A DNA stretch of 64,000 nucleotides from Pelagicoccus sp. SDUM812003 (GCF_031127815.1 NZ_JARXHY010000009.1:1-64000), one strand, 5' to 3'. Positions 33,716 through 43,180 are shown, numbered from the stretch's first letter. Numbers and translations are program-made. Notes: generated by a model not told the origin, from the sequence alone.

Positions 33716-36700
33716 CTATCCGGATCGCTTTTTCGCCGCGATGGCCAGCACTTCTTCCAAGTGTTCCACGGTGGCAGGTTTCGTGAGGTGGCAGTCGAAT
33801 CCCGAGGACTGCGCGGCGGCCTTGTCCGACTGCCGACCCAATCCTGAATGAGCGACCAGACAGACCTTGCTCGACCATTTTTGCTGACGCAGCTCACGAG
33901 CCGCCTGGTGCCCGTTCATCTTGGGCATATCGATGTCCATGACGATGACATCGGGTTTGAAACGCGGAGCCAGGAGCAAGGCGCTCTTGCCATCGCCCGC
34001 CGTTCGCACCTCGTGCCCCTTGAGGCTCAGCAAGGTGGACATAGTCTTCAAGGCTGCTTCGTTGTCGTCGACGATCAGGATCTTAAACGGTTTCGAGTTT
34101 TCGGACCGGCCAGGGGACCGATTCTTCTCCAAGCCCGCTTCCGTCTTTCGCTCCACAATGGGCAAGGATACGGTGAAGACCGATCCCTTGTTGCGGCCCG
34201 GGCTATCGACTTCGATGGTGCCGCCGTGCTTTTCCACCAGTCCTTTCACCAGGGTCAAGCCGATGCCCAGTCCGGCGGTCTTTCCCTCGGAGCCCTCTTC
34301 GACTTGAGCGAACATGTCGAAGATCTTTTCCTTGGCTTGCCGACTCAGCCCCACTCCGTTGTCCTTGACCCGGATCTTGACGGACTTGCCGCCGCGGGCG
34401 CTGACCGCGACTTCGATTTCGCCTGCGTCTCGGGTGAACTTCGCCGCATTGGTCAAGAGATTGGACACCACCTGGCACATGCGTCCTGGATCCGCCATTA
34501 CATAAACCGGCTTCTTGGGCAGCGTCACTTTCAAGGAATGCTTCTTCTCTTGGAACAGGTGAAAGGTCGAGTCGGTGGCTTCGCTGATGACCTCGGAGAT
34601 GGAGGTCAGCTTCATCTGCAGATTCAATTTGTCCCGCTCGTAGCGGGCCACGTCGAGCAGGTCGTTCACCAGATTGGTCAACTGCCCCACCTGCCGCTCC
34701 ATGATGCCATGGGTCTCGCTCACCAAATCCTCGTCTCCCTTGGCCAGCTTCATCACGTTCAAGCCGCTCGAGAGCACCGCCATGGGGTTGCGCAGCTCAT
34801 GGGCCAGAACCGCCAAAAACTCGTCCTTTCTGCGGTCCGCCCGCCTCAGCTTCTCCTCAGTCTCCTTCTGAACGGATATGTCCTGAACGGTGCCCACCAT
34901 GCGCACCGCTTCGCCTCGCTCGAAAAACACCTCGCCCGTGGCCGCGATCCATCGGGTCTTCCTGTCCTTCCGGTTCACCACTCGGTACTCCACCTCCAGG
35001 TGTCCGCCCGTATCCGGATCCAGAGCCGCTTTCACGCAGGCGTTGGTGCGCTCGCGATCATCGGGATGAAGCCCTGCTTCGAAGGTCTGGTAGGTTATCT
35101 CCTCGTCGCGATCGATCCCCCAAAGCTCGCGGACGCGATCATCCCATTTGACGTGATTCGATTTGATATCATAAACGTGGATACCGATGCGGGCAGCGTC
35201 TCGAGCGATGCGAAGCCGCTCTTCGCTCTCCCGCACCACGTTTTCCGCTTCCTTGAGCTCGGACATGTCCAGCAGCATACCGATAACGCGAGCCGGGGCT
35301 CCGTCCTCCCGGCGTTCGACCGCCTTGAAGCTCGCATGTATCCAGATCCAGCGCCCGCTCGCGTGTCGCATGCGCGTTTCGAGCACCAGACGATCGTCGG
35401 TACCTAAGAGGAAATTGGCGTAGGCTTTTTCCGTCGTATCCAGATTTTCAGGATGCACTCGATTCCGGATCCATTCCAGTATGCCTAAGGAACTAGGGAT
35501 ATCGTCAAGCTCGTAGCCGAGCATCCGGGCGACCTGCGGACTCAAGATGGGGGAGCTATCCAGCGGCACGTTGTGCTCCACGACCCCACCCGTGGTGGCG
35601 TCCCACGCCAGTTCCAGACGCTCGTTGCTTTGACGCAGAGCGTCTTCCGAGCGCTTTCGGGAGCTCACGTCCTGCACGACGCAATTCACGCCTACGATCT
35701 CACCGCCGGAACGAAATGGATAGTAGTTCGCTAGATAATCTCCCTTTTGGCCCGCAGCGGAAGAGATGCTCAGCTCCATACCGATAACCGGTTCGCCGCC
35801 CTCCAGTATGCGTTTCAAGATCGGCACCAGCGTTTCCGCCATCTCCGGCAGGATTTCCTCCACGGACCTGCCGATGTGCTCGTCGACGCTGCGACCGTTG
35901 ATGCGAGCGAGCAGATCGTTGATCCGGACGAACCTGAGGTCTGTATCCAGCAAACAAAGACCCACCGGAGCGCTTTCGTAGATGGAGTCGATTTCAGTCA
36001 GGCGGCGCGTCAGCCGATCTCTGGTCTGATAGCGTTCGATCGCTTCCCAGAGGATGTTGGCTAGCGCCTGCACGAAATAGGCGTCATCGAGAGAATACTG
36101 GCCCGATTCCTTGGAATGGGTGGCGAGGATGCCCCATGGGTTATCCAGCTTTCCGATCACCACGCTGATGCCACTCTTCACACCATGGCTCGTAAGCAGC
36201 TCCGGTCCACGGAACCGCTTCTCGGTCTCCAAATTGTCCACAAGGACAGGCGCGTTGGTCTGCAGGGTGTAGCCAGCCTGAGAGGAAACGCCTGTATCCA
36301 CTTTTGCCTTACCAACGAGTCCCATTCGCCACCCGATCCCTTCCTTGAGCAGGAGTTTGTCCTCGTTGGGGCGATACTGGAGGATCTTCACGAAGTCCCC
36401 ATTCAAGGCGTCCTTCAATCCCTCTACGGTCAGTTTGAACAGCTCGTTGCGAGAAGAGCCAGCAAGGGCGGCCTTGCCGATCTGAGCCACCACCGCGGCC
36501 TGGCGCTCGCGGCGCTCCAAGAGAGACAACGACTCGCGCAACCGCGTGATGTTGGTATAGGTCACCACCACGCCATCGATCTTGTTGTCGCTGGTGCGAT
36601 ACGGGAGGATGCGGCGGATGAAACAGTTCCTTCGCTCCTCGACCGGCACCTGCGGCTCCGGGTTCGGTCCGGAGACCACTCCCGAGGCCTCATCTCGAAG

Positions 36701-39232
36701 CGTCACGTAGACCTCGCGCTCGATGGGCATCAGTTTTTCGAGCACCTCTCGTGCGTCGGAATAGAGATTGGCGTCGTCGAAACTGGAAGCGAGATCGCTG
36801 ACAGGCCGACCGATATCCGTCTCGATCACGTGCAGCAGATTCGAGGTCACCGGGGTGTAGCGCCGTATCCGGAAGTTCGTATCCAGAAACAAGGTCGCGA
36901 TCTCCGTGCTGCTGAGCAGGTTCGACAGGTCGTTGTTCGCGTCCTCGAGCTGCTGGATCTTGTCCTCAAGCTGATTGTTGACCGTGCTCAGCTCTTCGTT
37001 GAGCGACTGCAGTTCCTCGCGCGAGGTTTCGAACTCCTCGTTGGTGGACTGCAGCTCCTCGTTCATCGACATCACCTCCTCGTTGGAGGCCTTCAGCTCT
37101 TCGTTGGAGGTCTCGAACTCCTCGACGCTGCGCTGCAAGTCCTCGCGCACGGCCTGAAGCTCGCGTTCCAGTCGACGGCGGGCCAGCCGACCGTCGGAAC
37201 CGTCGCCCTCCCGCCGGGCTCCTTCGGCTTCCGAACCTTCGGCATCCCCGCCCGACTCCCCTTCCGCAAGCGACGATAGAGCCATGCCTCCGGGAGGCAG
37301 GGCGGCCATGGTATCGTGAAAGGCGATGATGTAGAGCTGTTCGCTCGCCTTGTCGGCCGGCACCGCCTCCACGCTAAAGCTCACACTGACCTGCTGGTCT
37401 CCTCGTCGCACCTTGGGCGCGACGTCGGCGATCATCTCGCTCTTTTGCAGGGCCCGAGCGATGCCCCGACGCAGGCTGCTGCGAAGCCCTTCGGCGCAGA
37501 TCGACATGAGATTGCGCGTCGGCTCGCCGCTCGGAAACTCGAAATAGTCCTTCACCGGACCTTGCTGGTACTGAATATCGAAATTTCGGTCGACCACCAC
37601 GCACGCGGGAGCGAAGCGCTCGAGCAGCAGCTTTTTCGATCGTTCAACCGGTGAAACAGGGCCGGAGCCAAGGTTAGGCGTACTCTCTTCCTTCATCGTA
37701 TTGACGTTGCCGGATACCGGCGTGCGCAAGGCCCCCAGATCGATCGAGCCCTTCTTTCTAAAAATCCGCCACTGCTTGGAAACCTCATCGAAGAGCCTCG
37801 CCTCCCGACCCAGCGATTCGCTCTGCCCAAGGAAGAGGTAGCGATCCTTGTTCAGGGCGAAATGAAACATGCGGAAGAGCCGCTGCTGAACGTGCGGTTC
37901 CAGATAGATCAAGAGGTTGCGACAGCTTACCAGGTCCAGCTTCGAGAACGGCGGATCCGCGATGACATTCTGCGAAGCGAACACCATGGATTCGCGCAGG
38001 CGCTTGTTGACCAGGTAGCGGCCGTCCTCCGTCTTCGAAAAATGCTTTTCCAAGCGCTTGCTCGGCACATCGTCGCCGATGCTAGCCGGATACACCGCCT
38101 GACGGGCCTTCGCTATCGCGTCCTCGTCCAAATCGGTGCCAAAGAGCTGCAGGGTCAGGCTCTTGCCCTGCCGCTCGAACTCATCGAAAAACGCGATGCC
38201 CAGGCTGTACGCTTCCTCGCCAGTGGCGCAGCCTGGCACCCAGACTCGGACCGTGGAGTGGTCCCGCTTTTCCTGAACGATTCGGGCCACCACCTCGCTC
38301 TCCAGGGCCTTCCACGACTCCGGCTCTCGGAAAAAGGCGGTGACGCTGATCAGCAGATCGCGAAACAACTGCCTCATTTCCTCACGATCCTCTTGGAGTA
38401 GCTTCAGGTAGTCCTCCACCCTTCGCAGCTGATGAAGCCCCATCCTGCGCTGGATCCGGCGAATGAGGGTGCCCTGCTTGTAGCAGCGAAAGTCGTAGTC
38501 CGTATGGGCCTTGAGCAAACTGACGATCGACTTGTAGTCGTCGGCGCTGCCCTGGAAGTCCTCCGACCCCTTCTCTCGTCCTTCGACGTAGGGGTGGCGC
38601 ACGTACTGGGCGATGACATCCGGCATCTTGCTGATCGGCAGCTCGTAATCGACCAAGCCGGTGGCGATGGCGCTTCGCGGCATGCCGTCGTACTCCGCTG
38701 TCTTGGGGTCCTGCACCATGATCATGCCGCCATGAGCCTTGATCTCCCTCAGTCCCCTAGCGCCGTCTCCCCCCGTGCCGGAGAGCACCACTCCGACCGC
38801 CAGCTCCCGCCGCTGCTCCGCCAAGGAGCGAAAGAAATGGTCGATCGGCATGCGGATCCCGCGACGCTTCACCGGCTGCTCCAGAAACAGCCCGCCATCC
38901 CGCATGGATAAAAACCTGTTTGGCGGGATCATGTACACGCGATCCGGCTCGATCGTCATGGCGTGCTCGGCAGGCACTACTGGCATCTTGGTGGACTTCG
39001 ACAACAAGTCCGCCATCATGCTCTCGTGATTCGGGTCCAGGTGCTGGATCAATACGAACGCCATGCCCGTGTCGCTCGGAAGAGCCTCTAGAAACTGCTT
39101 GAAAGCGCTCAACCCGCCCGCGGACGCCCCGACGCCGACCACCACGCACTGGGACTCGGGCCTAGCTGGAGCGCTGCCCGGCGCTCGCTTGGCGACAGAG
39201 CTGCTGCTGCGGACTTTTTCGCTGGAGGTCAT
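33716..39232 (-). CDS. CheB-CheR-PAS/GAF hybrid histidine kinase with receiver
   Basis: About 1838 residues. Order: CheB methylesterase (28-215; VVGVGASAGGLSAFKQF, IQHLDPNHESM, SGTGGDGARGL for Ser/His/Asp). CheR methyltransferase (235-490; VWVPGCATGEEAYSLGI). A glutamate-rich coiled coil (about 660-760, repeated EELQS/NEE units), and PAS (765-880, NFRIRRYTPVTSNLLHVIET). GAF (950-1090), three PAS domains (1095-1455), HisKA (AVLAHELRNPMAVLSSGLN, about 1475) and HATPase (LLTNAAKFT, DNGVGLS, GLGIGLTLVKGL). Last, a receiver (1710-1830; MDIDMPKMNG). ATG 39232 is used; the codon before it is TTG. There are no other che genes nearby, so it is probably a general sensor rather than part of chemotaxis. 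Confidence 0.93.
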   Translation of the reverse strand: MTSSEKVRSSSSVAKRAPGSAPARPESQCVVVGVGASAGGLSAFKQFLEALPSDTGMAFVLIQHLDPNHESMMADLLSKSTKMPVVPAEHAMTIEPDRVYMIPPNRFLSMRDGGLFLEQPVKRRGIRMPIDHFFRSLAEQRRELAVGVVLSGTGGDGARGLREIKAHGGMIMVQDPKTAEYDGMPRSAIATGLVDYELPISKMPDVIAQYVRHPYVEGREKGSEDFQGSADDYKSIVSLLKAHTDYDFRCYKQGTLIRRIQRRMGLHQLRRVEDYLKLLQEDREEMRQLFRDLLISVTAFFREPESWKALESEVVARIVQEKRDHSTVRVWVPGCATGEEAYSLGIAFFDEFERQGKSLTLQLFGTDLDEDAIAKARQAVYPASIGDDVPSKRLEKHFSKTEDGRYLVNKRLRESMVFASQNVIADPPFSKLDLVSCRNLLIYLEPHVQQRLFRMFHFALNKDRYLFLGQSESLGREARLFDEVSKQWRIFRKKGSIDLGALRTPVSGNVNTMKEESTPNLGSGPVSPVERSKKLLLERFAPACVVVDRNFDIQYQQGPVKDYFEFPSGEPTRNLMSICAEGLRSSLRRGIARALQKSEMIADVAPKVRRGDQQVSVSFSVEAVPADKASEQLYIIAFHDTMAALPPGGMALSSLAEGESGGDAEGSEAEGARREGDGSDGRLARRRLERELQAVREDLQRSVEEFETSNEELKASNEEVMSMNEELQSTNEEFETSREELQSLNEELSTVNNQLEDKIQQLEDANNDLSNLLSSTEIATLFLDTNFRIRRYTPVTSNLLHVIETDIGRPVSDLASSFDDANLYSDAREVLEKLMPIEREVYVTLRDEASGVVSGPNPEPQVPVEERRNCFIRRILPYRTSDNKIDGVVVTYTNITRLRESLSLLERRERQAAVVAQIGKAALAGSSRNELFKLTVEGLKDALNGDFVKILQYRPNEDKLLLKEGIGWRMGLVGKAKVDTGVSSQAGYTLQTNAPVLVDNLETEKRFRGPELLTSHGVKSGISVVIGKLDNPWGILATHSKESGQYSLDDAYFVQALANILWEAIERYQTRDRLTRRLTEIDSIYESAPVGLCLLDTDLRFVRINDLLARINGRSVDEHIGRSVEEILPEMAETLVPILKRILEGGEPVIGMELSISSAAGQKGDYLANYYPFRSGGEIVGVNCVVQDVSSRKRSEDALRQSNERLELAWDATTGGVVEHNVPLDSSPILSPQVARMLGYELDDIPSSLGILEWIRNRVHPENLDTTEKAYANFLLGTDDRLVLETRMRHASGRWIWIHASFKAVERREDGAPARVIGMLLDMSELKEAENVVRESEERLRIARDAARIGIHVYDIKSNHVKWDDRVRELWGIDRDEEITYQTFEAGLHPDDRERTNACVKAALDPDTGGHLEVEYRVVNRKDRKTRWIAATGEVFFERGEAVRMVGTVQDISVQKETEEKLRRADRRKDEFLAVLAHELRNPMAVLSSGLNVMKLAKGDEDLVSETHGIMERQVGQLTNLVNDLLDVARYERDKLNLQMKLTSISEVISEATDSTFHLFQEKKHSLKVTLPKKPVYVMADPGRMCQVVSNLLTNAAKFTRDAGEIEVAVSARGGKSVKIRVKDNGVGLSRQAKEKIFDMFAQVEEGSEGKTAGLGIGLTLVKGLVEKHGGTIEVDSPGRNKGSVFTVSLPIVERKTEAGLEKNRSPGRSENSKPFKILIVDDNEAALKTMSTLLSLKGHEVRTAGDGKSALLLAPRFKPDVIVMDIDMPKMNGHQAARELRQQKWSSKVCLVAHSGLGRQSDKAAAQSSGFDCHLTKPATVEHLEEVLAIAAKKRSG

Positions 39233-39532
39233 CAAGAGGTGGCAATCAGGAGCGACTCCATTCCTGAGCTGTACAAAGAGAAGGCAGGCACGGTCGCGAG
39301 CGGAAGTTCTAGCGACTCATATGCGAACCGTTTTGCGCCCTTTAGCTCCGCCGGTCAATGATATCATTTGCGGAGGCCTGCGGAGCGACGGAGAGCGCCA
39401 TTTCAAAAGCTGTTTCAGAAGACGTTGCTATCCTTAGAGTTAGAAAAAGAAGCCGCAAACGCCCCCAAAAACCACGCTCGTAGTATAAACCCGAATACAG
39501 GATCCCTTGGCAGCTCGGCGCGACTGCGACGG

Positions 39533-40018
39533 TCACTCGTCGCCCTGCTTGGTCTTCCTCTCCACCCAGCCCTCGAAACGGTTGAGCACCGTCAGGATAA
39601 ACAGCGTCGCCAAGGTCAACAGACAGGCGAAGACCCAAAGTTCCAAGGCGGTGGCGATCCCGATCGCTCCGCAAAACAGCAGCGAAGCCGCGGTGGTCAA
39701 TCCGCGCACCTTCATCTTGCTCTGCTTCTGAATGATGGTGCCCGCTCCCAGAAACGCGATACCCGTCACGACTGCCCCGATGATGCGAAACGGATCGGCG
39801 TCCACGGTATCGCTCAGCCCCTCGGATTGATAGAATCGCACCACGTACTCGCCCAACCTGACCAGCAATGCGGATGCCCCCGCCACCACCATGTGGGTGC
39901 GGAATCCCGCCGGCCGGTCGCTCAAGTCGCGCTCGAAGCCGATGACGCCACCTAAGACCATCGCTCCCACCACCTTGGCGAAGAGCGCGAACTGATCCAT
40001 CAATGCAGTCTGTTCCAT
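39533..40018 (-). CDS. MgtC/SapB family membrane protein
   Basis: A 161-residue membrane protein with four helices and the MgtC signature: VLGGVIGFERDLSDRPAGFR (about 18-37), GIAFLGAGTIIQKQ and VRGLTTAASLLFCGAIGIAT. MgtC proteins support growth at low Mg2+ and modulate ATP synthase in pathogens; in free-living bacteria the role is less clear. ATG 40018 is chosen because AAAGGCGA stands upstream and relatives begin near this point; the frame open to 40078 adds 20 residues. Confidence 0.9.
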   Translation of the reverse strand: MEQTALMDQFALFAKVVGAMVLGGVIGFERDLSDRPAGFRTHMVVAGASALLVRLGEYVVRFYQSEGLSDTVDADPFRIIGAVVTGIAFLGAGTIIQKQSKMKVRGLTTAASLLFCGAIGIATALELWVFACLLTLATLFILTVLNRFEGWVERKTKQGDE

Positions 40019-40382
40019 TCGATCGCCTTTCGCAGACGCTATGCCTTGACCGGGAGGTCTGCGTATCCCCAGGACCAATACGGATGGCGGGATCGTCTCG
40101 CACGCGTCGAGATTCCGGCCTGATTTCGTTCAGCGCGTTCCATGCCTTTGACCCCGCAATTGCTGCGCCAGCGTCGCTCGAGGCGTCACTCGGCCGTCAC
40201 AAGCGATCCCGCGAGTTGCGTTTCGCAACTCGACCGTTCATTGCCCGCGAAACGGAGAGGCGAAACGCACCTTCCGCTCAGGTCCCAACGCTAATAGTCT
40301 TTCAAAAGCTGGACGGCGCTCGGACACCCTCTGTTTTCGATTCCGTTAGTCGCCGCTTCCCCTTGAATCCATTTACCGAAGC
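40019..40382. other. Divergent gap with a 21-base palindrome
   Basis: The gap between the mgtC-like gene and the HExxH protein gene. No credible gene is present. The main feature is the palindrome at 40212-40232. Confidence 0.45.
40212..40232. promoter_or_regulatory. Extended TGC-N5-GCA palindrome
   Basis: CGAGTTGCG (40212-40220) is the exact inverse of CGCAACTCG (40224-40232) around TTT. The core TGCGTTTCGCA is the same element as at other stress genes, here with the longest arms in the window. It lies 150-170 bases before the secreted HExxH protein. It has no T run, so it is more likely a binding site than a terminator. Confidence 0.55.
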
Positions 40383-41390
40383 ATGCGATTCCAATTGTCA
40401 AAAGGTAAACAGATCCCCGCCTCCTCGCCCAGGTCTCTTCTGGCCGCGGCGGTCGCATCGCTTCTGATCTTCGCCGCTTCGTCCGGTCGCAGCGATCCAG
40501 ACGCCGCCGCTGCCGCGTCCTGCAGAGCCCTCCAGAGCGACGAGTCCATCAGCCCATTCGCAGGCTACCGCGAGCGCATCGAGGCCCTTCGCAAGGGAGC
40601 ATCGGAGCGCGGCTCGATTCGTTACACTGAAGTGCTGCGCTCCATTTATGAGGACGAGATGGACGAGTTGCTCGCGCAAAAACTGCGGTGGCAAACCCAG
40701 CATAGCGACGCCTTTCTCTTCTACTCGGACTACCGCAGCATCGACGAGGCCGTCGCTCTCTCAGTTTTCCAATCCAAGCGCAACCCACGGCTAGGCAGCA
40801 CCCTAGTGGGCCGATACGAAGCCAATTCCAACACGATCGAGATCGCCCACGACGCCAGCGCGTTCGTGGTCATTCACGAATCCGGCCACACCCTGCAGCG
40901 CCAATGCCTGATTCACGATCCGCATGACTCCCGCCAAACGCATGGCGCCTCCGCCGAGAGTCATCAGCTCACATCCCTCTTCCAAAAGACCGCCAGCTCC
41001 AAGCGCGACCAGCTGCGCCTGCGCTACCTCGCCGCCCAGGAAGAGCTGGAAGTCAGGCTGCAGGACCTCAATCGCTTCTACGCCAACTGCACGGATGGTC
41101 GCCCCATCGCCAGCCCAATCGAAGCCTTGCAAGCCCTCGACTTGCTCGGACTCAAGCTGGACCAAGAAACCGTCCACGCCGCCCTGCAAGGCACCGACTG
41201 GGAGCAAGAGCCTGGCGAGATCGAAACCTTGCTCGCAGCCGACTCGCCCTATTCGAAGTCGCAGCTGAAAAGCGCTTTCGAAGACGCATGCGAACTGCTT
41301 CTGCTGCAAAAGCTGGTCCTGCGTCACCAGCCGGAGGCCTGGACGCTGACGCTGCGCAAGCTGCTTTTCGAAGCCCCTGGCCACCTTTAG
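40383..41390 (+). CDS. Secreted putative zinc metallopeptidase (HExxH), unknown family
   Basis: A 335-residue protein with a signal peptide (hydrophobic AAAVASLLIFAASSG, about 20-34). A candidate zincin motif FVVIHESGHTLQRQC is at about 160-174 (HESGH fits HExxH), after a conserved-looking strand NTIEIAHDASA. I could not identify the third zinc ligand with confidence; a glutamate in AAQEELEVRLQDLNRF about 60 residues later is a candidate. The C-terminal 150 residues are helical. I do not recognise a peptidase family, so activity is inferred from the motif only. The extended palindrome at 40212 lies upstream. Confidence 0.7.
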   Translation: MRFQLSKGKQIPASSPRSLLAAAVASLLIFAASSGRSDPDAAAAASCRALQSDESISPFAGYRERIEALRKGASERGSIRYTEVLRSIYEDEMDELLAQKLRWQTQHSDAFLFYSDYRSIDEAVALSVFQSKRNPRLGSTLVGRYEANSNTIEIAHDASAFVVIHESGHTLQRQCLIHDPHDSRQTHGASAESHQLTSLFQKTASSKRDQLRLRYLAAQEELEVRLQDLNRFYANCTDGRPIASPIEALQALDLLGLKLDQETVHAALQGTDWEQEPGEIETLLAADSPYSKSQLKSAFEDACELLLLQKLVLRHQPEAWTLTLRKLLFEAPGHL

Positions 41391-41733
41391 CCCACGGTTC
41401 CGGCAAGGACCCGTTGGCGCTTGCTGCCTGCCCTGCTGCACGCGATCCCAAGCTCCGCTTTCGAAAGCCGGAAGCCCTCGCCCTTACGCATTGCGTTTTT
41501 CATACGAAATCGATTCCTAGGAGCGAAATGCACCTGACGAAATGCGCCACGTAGTGGAATTTTCGGTACAGAGATAACGAGTGCGCCCTCGGAGAAAGCG
41601 GCGACGCGACAGGCTAGTCGGCAAAGCTACCATTTGGCGCAGCTCTAGCAAACCGTTGGCTGATATCCGAAACGGAGGTCCAACAAATTCACATGATCAA
41701 CCTCCTTCGATAAACCTATTCAATCAACACCAT
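41391..41733. other. Upstream region of the PRC-barrel/BON gene
   Basis: No gene is seen in these 343 bases. They include TTGCGTTTTTCA (41491-41502, one base off the TGC-N5-GCA element). They also include two direct copies of GAAATGC (41525-41531 and 41539-41545), 14 bases apart. These are plausible regulatory sites for the following gene. Confidence 0.4.
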
Positions 41734-42513
41734 ATGAAATACCCACATATCATTACGTCCACTGCTCTCGCCATCGCTCTCGTCACGACCGCTGGACACG
41801 CCGGAAAGGACAAGCACAAGGATGAAATGCACGACAGCATCACCGGCAAGATGAAGCGCGTGACCCAGGAAAGCCTTGACCAGCAATTCACCGCCCAGGA
41901 CCTGATCGGAAAGTCGATCTACGACAGCCAAGGAGAGAAAATCGGCAGCGTGACCGACTTCTCGCTGCCGAGCCATGCATCGTTCCAGAAGATGCAAAAC
42001 TCCCAGCAACACAGCGACAAGAGCCAGAAGGACGACTGGACCCAGCACTTGCCAAGCCTCGGAGAGGAAACCACGGTATTCATTTCCGTCGGCGGGCTGC
42101 TAGGCGTAGGCGACGATATCGTAGCGGTTCCCGCAAGCGCCATATCCTTCGACAGCCTGGAGGAACGCTTCACCCTACCGACCAGCAAGGAACAGGTCGT
42201 AGCTCTAGCGGAACAGGAGCCTTACGACGAAAACCTAGCGGATAACTCCGAGTATTCAGACAGTAGATACAGCGCCAAGCAGTCCTTCGACAGCGACATC
42301 GACGCGATCCGCCAGGCTTTCAACCAATCGCAAAGCGAAGACAACGAACTGGCCAACCTGAGCCTGGAAACCGATGGAGATAAACTCATCCTCAGCGGCC
42401 AGGTTTCCTCCGCGACCACCAAGCGTCGCGCCGAAAGCATCGCCCGCGAACACACCGACATGTCGATCGAAAACTCGATTCGCGTTTCTGATAAGAAATC
42501 CGGTCAATACTAA
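41734..42513 (+). CDS. Secreted PRC-barrel plus BON domain protein
   Basis: A 259-residue protein with a signal peptide (ALAIALVTTAGHAG, cut near residue 23). A PRC-barrel-like domain follows (about 50-150: LIGKSIYDSQGEKIGSVTDF, VFISVGGLLGVGDDIVAVPA), then a C-terminal BON domain (180-255: LETDGDKLILSGQVSS, AESIAREHTD). BON domains in OsmY-like proteins bind membranes and are osmotic-stress induced. Periplasmic location and an osmotic or envelope role are inferred. ATG 41734 is used. A hairpin terminator follows at 42549. Confidence 0.85.
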   Translation: MKYPHIITSTALAIALVTTAGHAGKDKHKDEMHDSITGKMKRVTQESLDQQFTAQDLIGKSIYDSQGEKIGSVTDFSLPSHASFQKMQNSQQHSDKSQKDDWTQHLPSLGEETTVFISVGGLLGVGDDIVAVPASAISFDSLEERFTLPTSKEQVVALAEQEPYDENLADNSEYSDSRYSAKQSFDSDIDAIRQAFNQSQSEDNELANLSLETDGDKLILSGQVSSATTKRRAESIAREHTDMSIENSIRVSDKKSGQY

Positions 42514-42548
42514 TCCCATCGCCCAACGCATTTTGGGTCACTAAACCT

Positions 42549-42578
42549 GGCTAGCCTCCTCCGTGGGGGCTAGCCTTT
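42549..42578 (+). terminator. Hairpin terminator after the PRC-barrel/BON gene
   Basis: GGCTAGCC (42549-42556) pairs with GGCTAGCC (42568-42575), extended by three further pairs, loop TCCGT, then TTT. It is 35 bases after the stop. Moderate quality because of the short T run. Confidence 0.65.
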
Positions 42579-42605
42579 AAGGCGTGCGATCGCGACGCCT
42601 CGCAA

Positions 42606-43180
42606 TCACGTCCTCACGCACGTCACGAGAGAACGGATACGCAGCCACGCCCCGAGAGCCGCGAATGCCGATGCCAGCAAATCGGCGATCCATGAAACGG
42701 AATCGCTGTAGAAGATGGCGATCACCAGATTGGCTCCGGCATCGTCTACAATTGCCAGCGCCAAGAGGAAATCCCGCAAGCGCTTGGGCAGCCCTGATCC
42801 AACCAACGCCAGCAGCACCAGCGCGAAAGCGATATCCGTAGCCATGGGAATCCCCGAACCGCTCAGGCCTTCCCCTCCCATTGGCATGGCGATGGCAAAA
42901 ACGACGCCGACCGGCTACCAGCATTCCGAACAAGACCGCCCCAAAGGAGCTGAGGCCTGCTTCTACGAGGAGAGCTGGCCCTGCACGAACTCTTTTTTCA
43001 GTTCCAAGGCGGCCACGAAGAAAAACAAGGCCATCAGAGCATCGTTCACCCATTCGCGCAAGGCCCGCTCGAAGTGGAAACCGCCTAACAAGACGCTAGC
43101 GGTCTCGCCACCCGGCGAGCGGGTTCGCCCCCCCCTCCACAACCGCGAGCTCCGCCTCGTTTCGATTTGGCATTCTCTCA
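42606..43180 (-). pseudogene. nhaA: Decayed nhaA Na+/H+ antiporter
   Basis: Pieces of NhaA are readable in three different frames of the minus strand. They are ANPLAGW (near 43100), LLGGFHFERALREWVNDALM and ALFFFVAALELKKEFV (43050-42965), then a stop. A shifted [11 protein letters not shown] comes next, then [20 protein letters not shown] and [20 protein letters not shown] (42850-42700), which keeps the double Asp of the ion site. The first membrane helix and the C-terminal half of NhaA (about 200 residues) are missing. At least two frameshifts and a stop mean no functional antiporter can be made. It is flanked by intact genes, so decay seems local. Confidence 0.85.

Noticed and set aside
33848-35407. 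A 519-codon open frame on the plus strand, antisense to the giant kinase gene
   Set aside because: It mirrors the codon structure of the kinase gene on the other strand. Its translation has no domain, and the minus-strand frame is rich in signature motifs.
36116-37279. A 387-codon open frame antisense to the PAS/coiled-coil part of the giant kinase gene
   Set aside because: It is a GC-bias shadow; the repeated leucine-rich pattern is the complement of the Glu-rich coiled coil.
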